Part shown: in pieces, positions 19,680 through 28,902 of the stretch
Numbering within the stretch: the first letter of the stretch is position 1
Layout of the letters: each line of letters starts with the position of its first letter
DNA from: Piscinibacter lacus
GTDB lineage: Bacteria; Pseudomonadota; Gammaproteobacteria; Burkholderiales; Burkholderiaceae_C
Reading direction: 5' to 3'
DNA length: 64,000 bases
NCBI RefSeq assembly: GCF_016735685.1
Contig: NZ_JAERRA010000001.1
Coordinates: forward strand, 496,001 to 560,000
Notes under the pieces: model-generated
Told to the model about the DNA's origin: nothing
What the model saw: only the letters and a program-made list of their open reading frames with translations
Database searches by the model: none
Program-made: the position numbers and the translations under genes

Positions 19680-21857
19680 ATGACGCCCGTCCCGCCCCCA
19701 GTCTCCCCGCCCGAGGCCCTGTCGCCGGCCCCGCCCTGGCCCGCGGCCGCCGAGCTGCCCCCAGCCCGCCCGCGCGCCTGGCGCCGGGCCCTGCCCTGGG
19801 TGGTGCTGGTCGCCCTGCTGGGCATCGCCCAGACCCTGCTGATCGTGCTGAGCCTGGAGGCCGAAAGCACCCGGCTGCAAGAGGAATCCGATCGCACCGC
19901 GGTCGCCGTGGCGGCCGACCTGCGGCTGCGTTTCGGCCGCCACCAGCAGGCGCTGCAGGGCCTGTCCTGGGCCGAATCCCCGGCGGCCGAGGCCGCCAGC
20001 GCCCTGGCCCGGGGCCTGCTGCGCGAGCGTCGCGACATGCTGCGCATCGAGCTGCGCGATGCCCAGCTCGAGCTGCGCCTGACGCTGGAGAGCCCCTTCC
20101 GCGGCCCGCTCTTCGCCCCGGCCGGCGGCGAGCGCATGAGCGAGGGCCTGCTGCCGCGCGCCCAGCTCGACCTGGAACTGCAACTGGCCTGCACCAGTGC
20201 GCGCCGGCTGATGCTGCCGCGCTGGTCGCGCAGCTACTTCGTGCCCCAGCCCGGCGGCCTGGGGCTGGAGGTGGTCGACCTCTGCATGCCGCTGATCGGC
20301 CCGCAGGATGCGGGCGGCTATGTCGTCGCCACCGTCGCGCTCGGCCTGGCCATCGAGGAGGCGGTGCCGCCGGCCATCCTGCGCAGCCACGAGCTGGCCC
20401 TGGTCGAAGGCGACGGCACCCGCCTGGTCCGCGTCGGCGGCCCGCGCGGGGCCGGCGTCTACTTGGCCGAGCGCCTGCTCGACCTGCCCGGCCTGGGCCT
20501 GGCGTTGCGGGTCGACACCGACCGCCGTGGCCCGCCGCTGATTCCCAATCTCTCGACCGGCCTGGTGGTCGGCCTGTCGCTGGCGCTGGCCGCCGTCGTG
20601 GCCCTGCTGGTGCGCGACGTGCGCCGCCGCGCCGCGGCCGAGCAGCGCCTGGCCGAGGAACTGGCCCTGCGCCGCGCGATGGAGGATTCGCTCGTCACCG
20701 GCCTGCGCGCCCGCGACCTGCTGGGCCGCATCACCTATGTGAACCCGGCCTTCTGCGCGATGGTCGGCTTCCCGCCGCACGAGCTGGTCGGCCAGCTTCA
20801 TCCGCCCTACTGGCCGCCCGAGCAGCGCGCGCTCTACGAGGCCCGCTGGAGCGAGCGCCTCACCGGCCAACTGCCGCCGCGCGAGGGCTTCGAGACCCTG
20901 TTCATGCGCGCCGATGGCGAACGCTTCCCGGTGCTGGTCTTCGAGGCGCCGCTGGTCGATGCCCAGGGCCGCCAGGCCGGCTGGATGAGCGCGGTGCTCG
21001 ACGTCTCGGCCCAGCGCCGCGCCGAGGAGCTGGCCCGCCAGCAGCAGGACAAGCTTCAGACGGCGGCCCGCCTCGCCACCGTCGGCGAAATCGCCACCCT
21101 GCTCAGCCATGAGCTGAACCAGCCGCTGGCGGCCATCGCCAGCTACGCCACCGGTTCGCTCAACCTGCTGGGCGGGCCGCCGCCGGCCGAGCCGCCCGCG
21201 ACACCGCAGGCCGGCATGGAGCCGCCGGATGCGCCCACCTTCGCCATGATCCGCGAGGCCGTGCAGCGCATCGCTGAGCAGGCCGAGCGCGCCGGCCGCG
21301 TCATCAAGGGCGTGCATGACGTGGTGCGCCGGCGCGAGCAGCCGCGCGAGGCCCTGCCCGCCGCCCTGCTCTTCGAGGCCGTGCTGCCCCTGGTCCAGTT
21401 GCAGGCGCGGCGCAGCGGCACCCGCGTCGCGCTCGACCTGCCGCGCAGCCGGCCCGAGGTGCGCTGCGACCGCACGATGATCGAGCAGGTGCTGCTCAAC
21501 CTGACCCGCAATGCCGTGCATGCGATGGAAGCCGCCACCCCGCCCGAGCAGCGCGAGCTGACCCTGCGCGTGCGCGAGGAGGCCGCGACCGTGCGCTTCG
21601 AGGTCGTCGACCGCGGGCCGGGCATTCCGGACGAGGTCGCGGCCCAGCTCTTCACCCCCTTCTTCACCACCAAGGCCGAGGGCATGGGCCTGGGTCTGAA
21701 CTTCTGCCGCACCGTCATCGAGCAGCACGGCGGCACGCTGCGCCATGCCCCGGCGCCGGTGGCCGGCGCCGGGCCGCGGGCCGCCCCGGGCTTGCGCGGC
21801 AGCTGTTTCTCGTTCACGCTGCCGCGCGTTGCGGCGCCGGAATCCTCCCCGCCATGA
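19680..21857 (+). CDS. PAS-domain sensor histidine kinase, DctS/FixL-like
   Basis: The 725-residue membrane sensor kinase has a Pro-rich N-terminus, a first membrane helix (WVVLVALLGIAQTLLIVLSL), a periplasmic sensing region of about 220 residues, a second helix (LVVGLSLALAAVVALLV), a PAS domain (about 340-450, with GRITYVNPAFCAMVGFPPHEL) and a transmitter. The phospho-acceptor is His477 in LLSHELNQPLAAIA; the ATPase domain has N-box NLTRNAVHAM, G1 DRGPGIP and G2 GMGLGLNF. Architecture and the FixJ-type partner match DctS-like C4-dicarboxylate sensors, and the neighbouring malic enzyme fits that, but the ligand is inferred. ATGA overlap with the regulator gene. Confidence 0.85.
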   Translation: MTPVPPPVSPPEALSPAPPWPAAAELPPARPRAWRRALPWVVLVALLGIAQTLLIVLSLEAESTRLQEESDRTAVAVAADLRLRFGRHQQALQGLSWAESPAAEAASALARGLLRERRDMLRIELRDAQLELRLTLESPFRGPLFAPAGGERMSEGLLPRAQLDLELQLACTSARRLMLPRWSRSYFVPQPGGLGLEVVDLCMPLIGPQDAGGYVVATVALGLAIEEAVPPAILRSHELALVEGDGTRLVRVGGPRGAGVYLAERLLDLPGLGLALRVDTDRRGPPLIPNLSTGLVVGLSLALAAVVALLVRDVRRRAAAEQRLAEELALRRAMEDSLVTGLRARDLLGRITYVNPAFCAMVGFPPHELVGQLHPPYWPPEQRALYEARWSERLTGQLPPREGFETLFMRADGERFPVLVFEAPLVDAQGRQAGWMSAVLDVSAQRRAEELARQQQDKLQTAARLATVGEIATLLSHELNQPLAAIASYATGSLNLLGGPPPAEPPATPQAGMEPPDAPTFAMIREAVQRIAEQAERAGRVIKGVHDVVRRREQPREALPAALLFEAVLPLVQLQARRSGTRVALDLPRSRPEVRCDRTMIEQVLLNLTRNAVHAMEAATPPEQRELTLRVREEAATVRFEVVDRGPGIPDEVAAQLFTPFFTTKAEGMGLGLNFCRTVIEQHGGTLRHAPAPVAGAGPRAAPGLRGSCFSFTLPRVAAPESSPP

Positions 21858-22546
21858 ACGTCGCGACCCTCCTCGACATGCGCTCTCCCTCGCCCGCCGC
21901 GGCGGCGCCCATCACCGGCCTGCCGGTGGTCCATCTGGTCGACGACGAACCCGTGGTGCGCGAGGCCCTGGGCTGGCTGCTGCGCACCCGCCGTCTGCTG
22001 AGCGAGGCCCACCCCTCGGCCGAGGCCTTCGAGCGCATGCTGCTGACCCGCGGCGACCGGGCCTATGCCGACCCGGCCTGCCTGCTGCTCGACATCCGCA
22101 TGCCGGGCCTCAGCGGCATCGAGCTTTTCGACCGCCTCGTCGCGCGCGGCGTGCTGCCGCTGATGCCGGTGATCTTCCTGACCGGCCACGGCGATGTGCC
22201 GACCGCGGTGGCCGCCATCCAGCGCGGCGCCTTCGACTTCGTCGAGAAGCCCTTTTCCGACAACGCCCTGGTCGACCGCATCGAACGCGCCCTGGAGGCC
22301 AGCCGCAGCGCGCTGGAAGCCCGCCAGCGCCGCGTGCAATGGGCCGCCCGCGAGGCCGAGCTGACCGAGCGCGAGCGCGAGGTCATGCGCCTGGTCGTCG
22401 ATGGCCGGCCGAACAAGCTGATCGCCGATGCCCTGGCCATCAGCGTGCGGACGGTGGAAGTGCACCGCGCCCGCGTCTTCGACAAGCTCGGCGTGCGCTC
22501 GGCCGTCGAGCTGGCCAACATGCTGCGCGAGTCGGCTGCCGACTGA
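21854..22546 (+). CDS. LuxR/FixJ-type response regulator, DctR-like
   Basis: The 230-residue regulator has an N-terminal receiver domain (about 25-140: acidic pocket LVDDEPVV, phospho-acceptor Asp80 in LLLDIRMPG, Thr in FLTGHGD, Lys in FVEKPF) and a C-terminal LuxR helix-turn-helix (LTEREREVMRLVVDGRPNK to ISVRTVEVHRARV). It overlaps the kinase gene by 4 bp, so the two form one operon and cognate pair. Probable targets are dicarboxylate-use genes; none of the dct transporter genes is in the window, leaving divergent maeB as the visible candidate. Confidence 0.9.
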   Translation: MNVATLLDMRSPSPAAAAPITGLPVVHLVDDEPVVREALGWLLRTRRLLSEAHPSAEAFERMLLTRGDRAYADPACLLLDIRMPGLSGIELFDRLVARGVLPLMPVIFLTGHGDVPTAVAAIQRGAFDFVEKPFSDNALVDRIERALEASRSALEARQRRVQWAAREAELTEREREVMRLVVDGRPNKLIADALAISVRTVEVHRARVFDKLGVRSAVELANMLRESAAD

Positions 22547-22577
22547 GCGCAGCCTGGCGGCGGTCGACAATCCGCCG

Positions 22578-23591
22578 ATGTCCGACGCCGCCTCCTCGCC
22601 GCCGCCCGGCGAGTTCGACCTCATCGCCCGCTGCTTCCACCGCCACCGTGCGCCGCGTCCCGGCGTGCCGCTGGGGCCGGGCGACGATTGCGCGCTGCTC
22701 GCGCCGCGGCCCGGCATGCAACTGGCCGTGTCCACCGACATGCTGGTCGAAGGCCGGCATTTCCTCTCCACCGTCGCGCCCGAGGCCCTGGGCCACAAGG
22801 CCCTGGCCGTCAACCTGAGCGACCTGGCCGCCTGCGGCGCCACCCCGCTGGCCTGCACCCTGGCCCTCGCCATGCCGCGCGGCGATGCCGACTGGCTGGG
22901 CCGCTTCGCCGACGGCTTCTATGCCCTGGCCGACCGTCACGGCATCGCCCTGGCCGGGGGCGACATGACCGCCGGCCCGCTGAACCTCAGCCTCACCGTG
23001 ATCGGCGAGGTGCCCACCGGCCAGGCCCTGCTGCGCAGCGGCGCGCGGGTCGGCGACACGCTCTGGGTCAGCGGCCGGCTCGGCGATGCGCGGCTTGCGC
23101 TGGAGGGCTTCCGCGGCACGGTCAAGCTGCCGGGCGAGGTCTTCGACCGGGTCCGCCTCGCCATGGAGCGGCCCGAGCCGCGGGTCGCCCTCGGCCAGGC
23201 CCTGCGCGGCCTGGCCAGCGCGGCGCTGGACCTGTCCGACGGCCTGCTGGGCGATGTGCGCCACCTGCTGGCCCGCAGCGCCGAGGCCCTGGGCCGGCCG
23301 CAGCCGCTGGGCCTGCGGCTGGATGCCGATGCCCTGCCACGCAGCGCCGAGCTGGCCGCCCAGCCCCTGGCCCTGCAGCGCCTGTGCACCCTGGCCGGCG
23401 GCGACGACTACGAACTCGCCTTCACCGCCCCGGCCGCGGCCGAGGCGGCCGTGCGCGCAGCCGCCGCGCAGGCCGGCGTGGCCGTCACGCCGGTCGGCCG
23501 CATCGAGGCCGAGACCGGCCTGCGCTGCGTCGATGCCGCCGGCTTGCCGGTCGCGGCCGACTACCTCGCTTTCGACCACTTCCGCGGCTGA
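22578..23591 (+). CDS. thiL: Thiamine-monophosphate kinase
   Basis: ThiL phosphorylates thiamine monophosphate to thiamine pyrophosphate, the last step of cofactor synthesis. The 337-residue protein shows the family ATP/Mg motifs GPGDDCALL, STDMLVEGRHF, NLSDLAACGATP, GDTLWVSGRLGDA and ALDLSDGLLGDVRHL, and the C-terminal AGGDDYELAF. The start ATG 22578 (MSDAASSPPP) is 31 bp after the response regulator. In this order of bacteria thiL is typically followed by pgpA and a CinA-family gene; here a FadL-type porin gene sits between thiL and pgpA. Confidence 0.94.
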   Translation: MSDAASSPPPGEFDLIARCFHRHRAPRPGVPLGPGDDCALLAPRPGMQLAVSTDMLVEGRHFLSTVAPEALGHKALAVNLSDLAACGATPLACTLALAMPRGDADWLGRFADGFYALADRHGIALAGGDMTAGPLNLSLTVIGEVPTGQALLRSGARVGDTLWVSGRLGDARLALEGFRGTVKLPGEVFDRVRLAMERPEPRVALGQALRGLASAALDLSDGLLGDVRHLLARSAEALGRPQPLGLRLDADALPRSAELAAQPLALQRLCTLAGGDDYELAFTAPAAAEAAVRAAAAQAGVAVTPVGRIEAETGLRCVDAAGLPVAADYLAFDHFRG

Positions 23592-23617
23592 GGCCGCCCC
23601 ACCTCCCGATCCCCGCC

Positions 23618-24940
23618 ATGTCCACCCTCCGTGCCCTCCTCTCCCCCGGCCTGCTCGCGCTGGCCTTGGCCGCGCTGCCCGCCGCCGCCACCAACGGCTA
23701 CTTCGCCCATGGCTACGGCCTGAAGGCCAAAGGCATGGGCGGCGCGGCCACCGCGCTGGCGCAGGACGCCTTCGGCGGCGCGAACAACCCGGCGTCCTTC
23801 GCCTTCGTCGGCGCGCGCTTCGATGTGGGTGGCGATGTCTTCCGCCCGGTCCGCGATGCCGAGCGCGAGGGCGCGCTCGGCCTGCCCCTCGGGCTCTTCC
23901 AGCTTGACGGCGCAAGCCGCAGCAACCGCGAGACCTTCCTGATCCCCGAGTTCGGCCTGAGCCGGCCGATCAACGAGCGCCTGGGCTTGGGCCTGACGGT
24001 CTATGGCAACGGCGGCCTCAACACCGCCTACCCCCAGGGCAACTACAGCTGCCTGCTGACCGGCTTCTCCAACAACCAGCTCTGCGGCCAGGGCAAGCTC
24101 GGCGTGGACCTGATCCAGCTTGTCGTCGCCCCGTCCCTGGCGTGGCGGTTCAGCGAGAAACAGGCTTTCGGGATCTCTCTGCTGCTGACGGCGCAGCAGT
24201 TTCAGGCCGAGGGCCTGCAGGCCTTCGACAACACCATTCCGCTCTTCAACTTCACCAGCCGCAAGGGCAAGGTCACCAACCGCGGCAAGGACCGCAGCTA
24301 CGGCGTCGGCTTGCGGGTGGGCTACCTCGGCCACTTCTTCGACGAGCGCCTGAGCGTCGGCGCGGCCTATGCCAGCCGCACGCACATGAGCCGCTTCAAG
24401 AAGTACGAGGGCCTGTTCGCCGAGCAGGGCGATTTCGACATCCCGTCGAACTGGAGCCTGGGCCTTGCCCTCAAGCTCAGCCCGCGCTGGACCCTGGCGC
24501 TGGATGCCAACCGCATCCGCTTCAGCGAGGTCCGCTCGGTCGGCAACCCCAGCGCTTCGATGGCCCTGCTCGGCCAAGACAACGGCCCCGGCTTCGGCTG
24601 GCGTGACATCGACGTGCTCAAGCTCGGCCTCATCTGGCAGGCCACGCCCCGGCTGGCGCTGCGCGCGGGCGTCAACGTCGGCGACAACCCCATCCGCGGC
24701 GAGGACGTGACCTTCAACATCCTCGCGCCGGGCGTGGTCCGCAAGCACTTCACCCTGGGCTTCACCCAGAGCCTGGACGACAAGAGCGAGCTGACCGGCG
24801 CCTTCATGATCGCGCCGCGCGAATCGGTGCGCGGCACCTCCTTCTTCGACCGGGCCTTCGGCCTGCCCGGCATCGGTGGCGAGGAGACGATCCGCATGCG
24901 GCAGGTCTCGGTGGGCCTGGCCTACGGCCGCAGCTTCTGA
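23618..24940 (+). CDS. FadL/OmpP1/TodX-family outer-membrane transport protein
   Basis: The 440-residue protein has a signal peptide (LALALAALPAAA) and then the conserved N-terminal plug start TNGYFAHGYGLKAKGMGGA, which in the FadL family leads into LAQDAFGGANNPAS. The remainder has alternating amphipathic strands and ends in an aromatic residue (AYGRSF), as outer-membrane barrels do. FadL-family porins take up long-chain fatty acids or hydrophobic aromatics; the substrate here is unknown. The start is ATG 23618; the frame is open upstream only because thiL is stop-poor in that register. It sits between thiL and pgpA. Confidence 0.87.
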   Translation: MSTLRALLSPGLLALALAALPAAATNGYFAHGYGLKAKGMGGAATALAQDAFGGANNPASFAFVGARFDVGGDVFRPVRDAEREGALGLPLGLFQLDGASRSNRETFLIPEFGLSRPINERLGLGLTVYGNGGLNTAYPQGNYSCLLTGFSNNQLCGQGKLGVDLIQLVVAPSLAWRFSEKQAFGISLLLTAQQFQAEGLQAFDNTIPLFNFTSRKGKVTNRGKDRSYGVGLRVGYLGHFFDERLSVGAAYASRTHMSRFKKYEGLFAEQGDFDIPSNWSLGLALKLSPRWTLALDANRIRFSEVRSVGNPSASMALLGQDNGPGFGWRDIDVLKLGLIWQATPRLALRAGVNVGDNPIRGEDVTFNILAPGVVRKHFTLGFTQSLDDKSELTGAFMIAPRESVRGTSFFDRAFGLPGIGGEETIRMRQVSVGLAYGRSF

Positions 24941-25001
24941 GCCCGGGCGGCGCATGGCTTAGGCTTGCGGTCCGCCGCATCCTCAGCCCCCTGCGTCCGC
25001 C

Positions 25002-25562
25002 ATGTCCGAAGCCCTTGCCCTGCCCGCGCCGCGCCGCGCCGATGCGCGCTTCATGCGCGGCCATCCCGCCCGCTGGCTGGCCCTGGGCTTCGGCTCGGGG
25101 CTCAGCCCGGTCGCGCCGGGCACGGTGGGCACGCTCTGGGCCTGGCTCAGCTTCCTGGTGCTCGATGTATGGCTCGACGACGCGGCCTGGGGCCTGCTGA
25201 TCGCCCTGGGCCTGGGCGGCGGCTGGTGGGCCTGCACGCGCTGCGCGCAGCACCTGGGCACGGCCGACCCGGGCGCCATCGTCTGGGACGAGGTGATCGC
25301 CTTCTGGATCGTGCTGTGGCTGCTGACCCCGGCCGGTCTGATGGAACAGACCCTGGCCTTCGCCCTGTTCCGCTTCTTCGATGCCGCCAAGCCCGGCCCG
25401 GTGCGCTGGGCCGATGGCCTGTTCAAGCGCCGCGGCCTGGGCGCGGGCGGGCAGCCGCCGCGCATCGGCTGGGCCCAGGGCTTCGGCATCGTGCTCGACG
25501 ACCTGGTGGCCGCACTCTGCACCCTGCTTGTGCTGGCGCTGCTGCGCTTTGCCGGGGTCTGA
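25002..25562 (+). CDS. pgpA: Phosphatidylglycerophosphatase A
   Basis: PgpA dephosphorylates phosphatidylglycerol phosphate to phosphatidylglycerol in the inner membrane. The 186-residue product has the PgpA signature region [19 protein letters not shown], membrane helices, [13 protein letters not shown] and [10 protein letters not shown], and the final hydrophobic helix [17 protein letters not shown]. The start ATG 25002 follows a 61-bp gap after the porin gene. The stop is only 4 bp before the next gene. Confidence 0.93.
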   Translation: MSEALALPAPRRADARFMRGHPARWLALGFGSGLSPVAPGTVGTLWAWLSFLVLDVWLDDAAWGLLIALGLGGGWWACTRCAQHLGTADPGAIVWDEVIAFWIVLWLLTPAGLMEQTLAFALFRFFDAAKPGPVRWADGLFKRRGLGAGGQPPRIGWAQGFGIVLDDLVAALCTLLVLALLRFAGV

Positions 25563-25566
25563 GCCG

Positions 25567-27135
25567 GTGGATGCCACGGACCCGGAGCTGCACGCGCAGC
25601 TCGATGCGCTGGCCGAAGCCCTGCGCGCCCGCGGCCTGCGCCTGGCCACGGCCGAAAGCTGCACCGGCGGCCTGATCGCCGCCGCCTGCACCGCGCGGCC
25701 CGGTTCCAGCCACTGGTTCGAGCGCGGCTTCGTCAGCTACAGCAATGCCGCCAAGACCGAGCTGCTCGGCGTGCCGGCCGGCCTGATCGAGGCCGAGGGC
25801 GCCGTCAGCGAGCCGGTGGCCCGCGCCATGGCCGAAGGCGCGCTGCGGCACAGCGCCGCCGACCTGGCCCTGGCCGTCACCGGCATCGCCGGCCCCGGCG
25901 GCGCGCGGCCCGGCAAGCCGGTCGGCACCGTCTGGCTGGCCTGGGCCTGGCACAGGGCGGGCGTGCCGTGCAGCGAGGCCCTGCACCTGCAATGGCCCGG
26001 TGACCGCCGCGCCGTGCGCGAGGCCACGCTGCACGAGGCCCTGGCCCGCGCCCTGGGCTGGGCGCTGGCGCAGCCCTTGCCTGCCGGGAAGGCGCCCGCG
26101 GCGGCGACCTGCGCCGAGCCGAATCCCGGCGACACCGCCACCGCCGCCGCCGCCGCCGCGCTGACAGCGCCTGTCGCCCTGCTCGCCGGCCGCTTCACGC
26201 CCGCCGAGCAGGCCTTCTGGGCCGAGGCCCTGCAGGCCGAGCTGGCCACGCTCGATCCGCCCTGGCGCCTGGTGAGCGAGCCGGCCCAGGGCCCGGCTGA
26301 GGCGATCCGCCTGGCCTTCGTCGCCAACCCGCCGCCCGGTGCGCTGGCCGGCTTGCCGGCGCTGGCGGCGGTGCAGTCGCTGTGGGCGGGGGTGGACCGG
26401 CTGCTGGCCGATCCCAGCCTGCCGGCCGATCTGCCGCTGGCGCGCATGGTCGATCCGGCCATGAGTGCCGCCATGGCCGAGACCGCGGTCTGGGCCGTGC
26501 TCGCCCTGCAACGCGGCTTCTTCGACTACGCGGCCCAGCAGCGCGCCGCGCTGTGGAACCCGCTGCCGCAGCGGCGGGCCGACGAGACCACGGTGCTGCT
26601 GCTCGGCCTGGGCCAGATGGGTGCGGCCGTGGCCCGCGCGCTCGCGCCGCTCGGCCACCGCCTGCTGGGCTGGCGCCGCAGCGCCGAGGCGCCCCGGCCG
26701 GCCGGCCTGCCGCCGAGCCTGCGGCTGCTGCCGGGCGAGGCCGGCCTGCGCGCCTCCCTGGCCGAGGCCGACCTGGTCATCAACCTGCTGCCGCTGACGC
26801 CCGCCACCCAGGGCTTCTTCGACGCCGCCCGGCTGGCGCAGATGCGGCCCGGCGCCGCCCTGATCCACCTGGCGCGCGGCGCCCAGGTGGTCGAGCCCGA
26901 CCTGCTCGCCGCGCTCGACACCGGCCGCCTGCGCCATGCCGTGCTCGATGTCTTCGCGACCGAGCCGCTGCCGGCCGGGCATCCCTTCTGGCGCCATCCG
27001 CGCGTGACCGTGCTGCCGCATGCCGCCGCGCTGACCGACCCGCGCAGCGCGGCCCGCATCGCCGCCGCCAATGCCCAGGCCCTGACCGAGGGCCGGCCCC
27101 TGGCCCACCGGGTGGATCGCCTGCGCGGCTACTGA
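25567..27135 (+). CDS. Fusion: PncC (CinA C-terminal amidase) + GhrA-like 2-hydroxyacid dehydrogenase
   Basis: One uninterrupted 522-codon frame encodes two enzymes. Residues about 8-172 are the CinA C-terminal / PncC domain that deamidates nicotinamide mononucleotide to nicotinate mononucleotide (NAD salvage): catalytic Ser31 in TAESCTGGL, Lys in [10 protein letters not shown], and [10 protein letters not shown] Pro/Ala/Thr-rich linker with an Ala run follows (about 177-203). Residues about 203-522 are a GhrA-type glyoxylate/hydroxypyruvate reductase: [14 protein letters not shown], Rossmann [19 protein letters not shown] (Arg), FATEPLP (Glu) and VLPHAAALT (His). The start is GTG 25567. There is no stop or ATG near the junction. 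The parts are normally separate genes; a true fusion or a sequencing frameshift that removed a stop are both possible. Confidence 0.83.
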   Translation: MDATDPELHAQLDALAEALRARGLRLATAESCTGGLIAAACTARPGSSHWFERGFVSYSNAAKTELLGVPAGLIEAEGAVSEPVARAMAEGALRHSAADLALAVTGIAGPGGARPGKPVGTVWLAWAWHRAGVPCSEALHLQWPGDRRAVREATLHEALARALGWALAQPLPAGKAPAAATCAEPNPGDTATAAAAAALTAPVALLAGRFTPAEQAFWAEALQAELATLDPPWRLVSEPAQGPAEAIRLAFVANPPPGALAGLPALAAVQSLWAGVDRLLADPSLPADLPLARMVDPAMSAAMAETAVWAVLALQRGFFDYAAQQRAALWNPLPQRRADETTVLLLGLGQMGAAVARALAPLGHRLLGWRRSAEAPRPAGLPPSLRLLPGEAGLRASLAEADLVINLLPLTPATQGFFDAARLAQMRPGAALIHLARGAQVVEPDLLAALDTGRLRHAVLDVFATEPLPAGHPFWRHPRVTVLPHAAALTDPRSAARIAAANAQALTEGRPLAHRVDRLRGY

Positions 27136-27146
27136 GCGCGCCCAGG

Positions 27147-27208
27147 GCCGGGCTGCGCCCCGCCCGCCCCCCGCGGGATCCAGGCGACTTGGCGCAGCCC
27201 GGCGAGTT
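27147..27208. repeat. 13-bp inverted repeat between convergent genes
   Basis: GCCGGGCTGCGCC (27147-27159) and GGCGCAGCCCGGC (27191-27203) are perfect inverted copies separated by 31 nt; GAGTTTT follows on the plus strand. It lies in the 98-bp gap between the fusion gene and convergent holA and could act as a long-loop terminator for the plus strand. Confidence 0.55.
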
Positions 27209-27233
27209 TTGGGGAGGCGCTGCGGCCAGCGAC

Positions 27234-28307
27234 TCAGCCGCGCCGTGCCGGGCCGGACCGCGCCGGCTGCGCCAGCGGCAGGGCCAGGCGCAGTGCAAGC
27301 TGCTCCAGCGCGGCCCAGGGCGAGGCGGGCCAGCCGGGCTGCGGCAGGCCCTTGACGATGCCGTCGCAGCGGTGCGCGTCGGCCAGGGCGGCATCCAGCC
27401 GGGCGGCGTCCAGCCGCGGCAGGGCGCGCTCGTAGAGCGCTTCCTTCGGCCCCCAGATGCGCTGCTCGCGCAGCACCGCCGCCAGCGGCTGGCCGGCGTC
27501 CAGGGCCTGCCGGCAGCGGCGCAGCGCACGGATGTCGTCGGCAATCGCCCAGTGCACCAGCACGGCGGCCTCGCCCTCGGCCTCCAGCCCGGCCAGCACG
27601 CGGCGCAGGCGCGCGACCTGGCCGCCGAGCAGGGCCTCGCCGAGCTTGAAGATGTCGTAGCGCGCCACCGGCAGCACCGCCGCCTCGATCTGCGCAGCCG
27701 ACAGGGTGCCGGGCGGATGCAGCAGCGCGAGCTTGCGGATCTCCTGCGCGGCGGCCATCAAGTTGCCCTCCACCCGGTCGGCAAAGCGGGCCAGGGCCTG
27801 CTCGCCCTCGGGGCCGGGCGCGACATGCTGGCCCTGCGCCGCCAGGCGCCGCGCCAGCCAGGCCGGCAGCGCGGCGCGGCCGACCGGCTCGACCTTAACC
27901 GTCACGCCCGCCGCCTCCAGCGCGCCGAACCAAGCGCTGCCCATCTGCATGCGGTCCAGTCGCGGCAGGCTGACCACCGTCAGCGTGTCCTCCGGCAGCT
28001 GCGCGGCATGGGCTTGCAGCGCGGCGCTGCCGTCCTTGCCGGGCTTGCCCGAGGGGATGCGGATCTCGATCAGGCGCTTGTCCGCGAACAGGCTCATGGC
28101 CTGAGCCCCGCCCAGGATGCCGGACCAGTCCACATGCGCGCCGGCCACGGTGTGCACCTCGCGCTCGGTGTGGCCGGCCGCGCGGGCCGCGGCGCGGATC
28201 GTGTCGGCCGCTTCCAGCGCAAGCAGCGGCTCGTCGCCGTGCACGGTGTAGAGCGGCGCCAGCCCGCGCTGCAGATGCGCGGCCAGTTGATCGGCGCGGA
28301 CCTGCAT
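27234..28307 (-). CDS. holA: DNA polymerase III subunit delta
   Basis: HolA is the delta subunit of the clamp loader that opens the beta clamp. The 357-residue protein begins MQVRADQLAAHLQRGLAPLYTVHGDEPLL, the family start, contains the degenerate P-loop region, FADKRLIEIRIPSG, the domain-II segment VEGNLMAAAQEIRKL and DIFKLGEALLGG. Order leuS-lptE-holA on one strand is the standard proteobacterial arrangement and suggests co-transcription. Confidence 0.94.
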   Translation of the reverse strand: MQVRADQLAAHLQRGLAPLYTVHGDEPLLALEAADTIRAAARAAGHTEREVHTVAGAHVDWSGILGGAQAMSLFADKRLIEIRIPSGKPGKDGSAALQAHAAQLPEDTLTVVSLPRLDRMQMGSAWFGALEAAGVTVKVEPVGRAALPAWLARRLAAQGQHVAPGPEGEQALARFADRVEGNLMAAAQEIRKLALLHPPGTLSAAQIEAAVLPVARYDIFKLGEALLGGQVARLRRVLAGLEAEGEAAVLVHWAIADDIRALRRCRQALDAGQPLAAVLREQRIWGPKEALYERALPRLDAARLDAALADAHRCDGIVKGLPQPGWPASPWAALEQLALRLALPLAQPARSGPARRG

Positions 28308-28331
28308 GGCCGGTGCCCGGATGCGTGCGAC

Positions 28332-28886
28332 TCAGCGCGCCGCGGTGGCCGGCGGCGCCGGCAGGCGCAGCACCGCCAGGCGGCGCAGCACCTGGGCCGA
28401 AAGATCGTCTTCCATGGCGCGGTAGAGCAGGGCCTCCTCCTGCTCCTTGGCCAGGGCATTGCTCTCGTTGAAGCTCATGTCGCGCACCTGCACCAGCTCG
28501 GCATCCGGGGCCAGCAGGCGGCCGTCGGGCGTGCGCAGGCGGAAGGCCAGGCGGCTGCGCAGCGTGAACTCGCGCACCTGGCCGGCGGCCGTCTGCGCGG
28601 CGACCACCCGCTCGCGCTGGGCCAGCAGTGCGTCGATCACGACCTGGGCCTCGCGCGGCGAATCGACGACGCGGCTGCGGCCATCGGCCTCGATGTCGCG
28701 CTTGAGGGTCAGGGCCAGCGCCGTGCCGCGTTCGCCGAAGCCCTCCAGCGCCACGCGCTCGAAGGGCAGGCCGGCTGCGCCCCGAAGCTGGAAGCCGCAG
28801 CCCGTAGCCAGCAGGGCCAGGGCGGCGGCGGGGCCGGCACGCAGCAGGCGGCGGCGGAGCAGGGGGGCGGGGGCAGCAGCGGACAT
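28332..28886 (-). CDS. lptE: LPS-assembly lipoprotein LptE
   Basis: LptE is the outer-membrane lipoprotein that plugs the LptD barrel. The 184-residue product has an Arg-rich signal peptide ending in the lipobox LATGC, then CGFQLRGA, the almost invariant start of mature LptE. It lies 16 bp after leuS and before holA. Its partner LptD is encoded at 11145-13724. Confidence 0.93.
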   Translation of the reverse strand: MSAAAPAPLLRRRLLRAGPAAALALLATGCGFQLRGAAGLPFERVALEGFGERGTALALTLKRDIEADGRSRVVDSPREAQVVIDALLAQRERVVAAQTAAGQVREFTLRSRLAFRLRTPDGRLLAPDAELVQVRDMSFNESNALAKEQEEALLYRAMEDDLSAQVLRRLAVLRLPAPPATAAR

Positions 28887-28902
28887 CGCGGGGCCTTCGG
28901 CT

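Noticed and set aside
17034..21746. A 1570-codon minus-strand open frame over maeB and the histidine kinase
   Set aside because: It is in the wrong register for maeB and antisense to the kinase; the composition is that of a stop-poor shadow.
22688..24940. Apparent ThiL-shadow/FadL fusion protein
   Set aside because: The upstream part is an out-of-frame reading of thiL; the porin has its own start and signal peptide at 23618.
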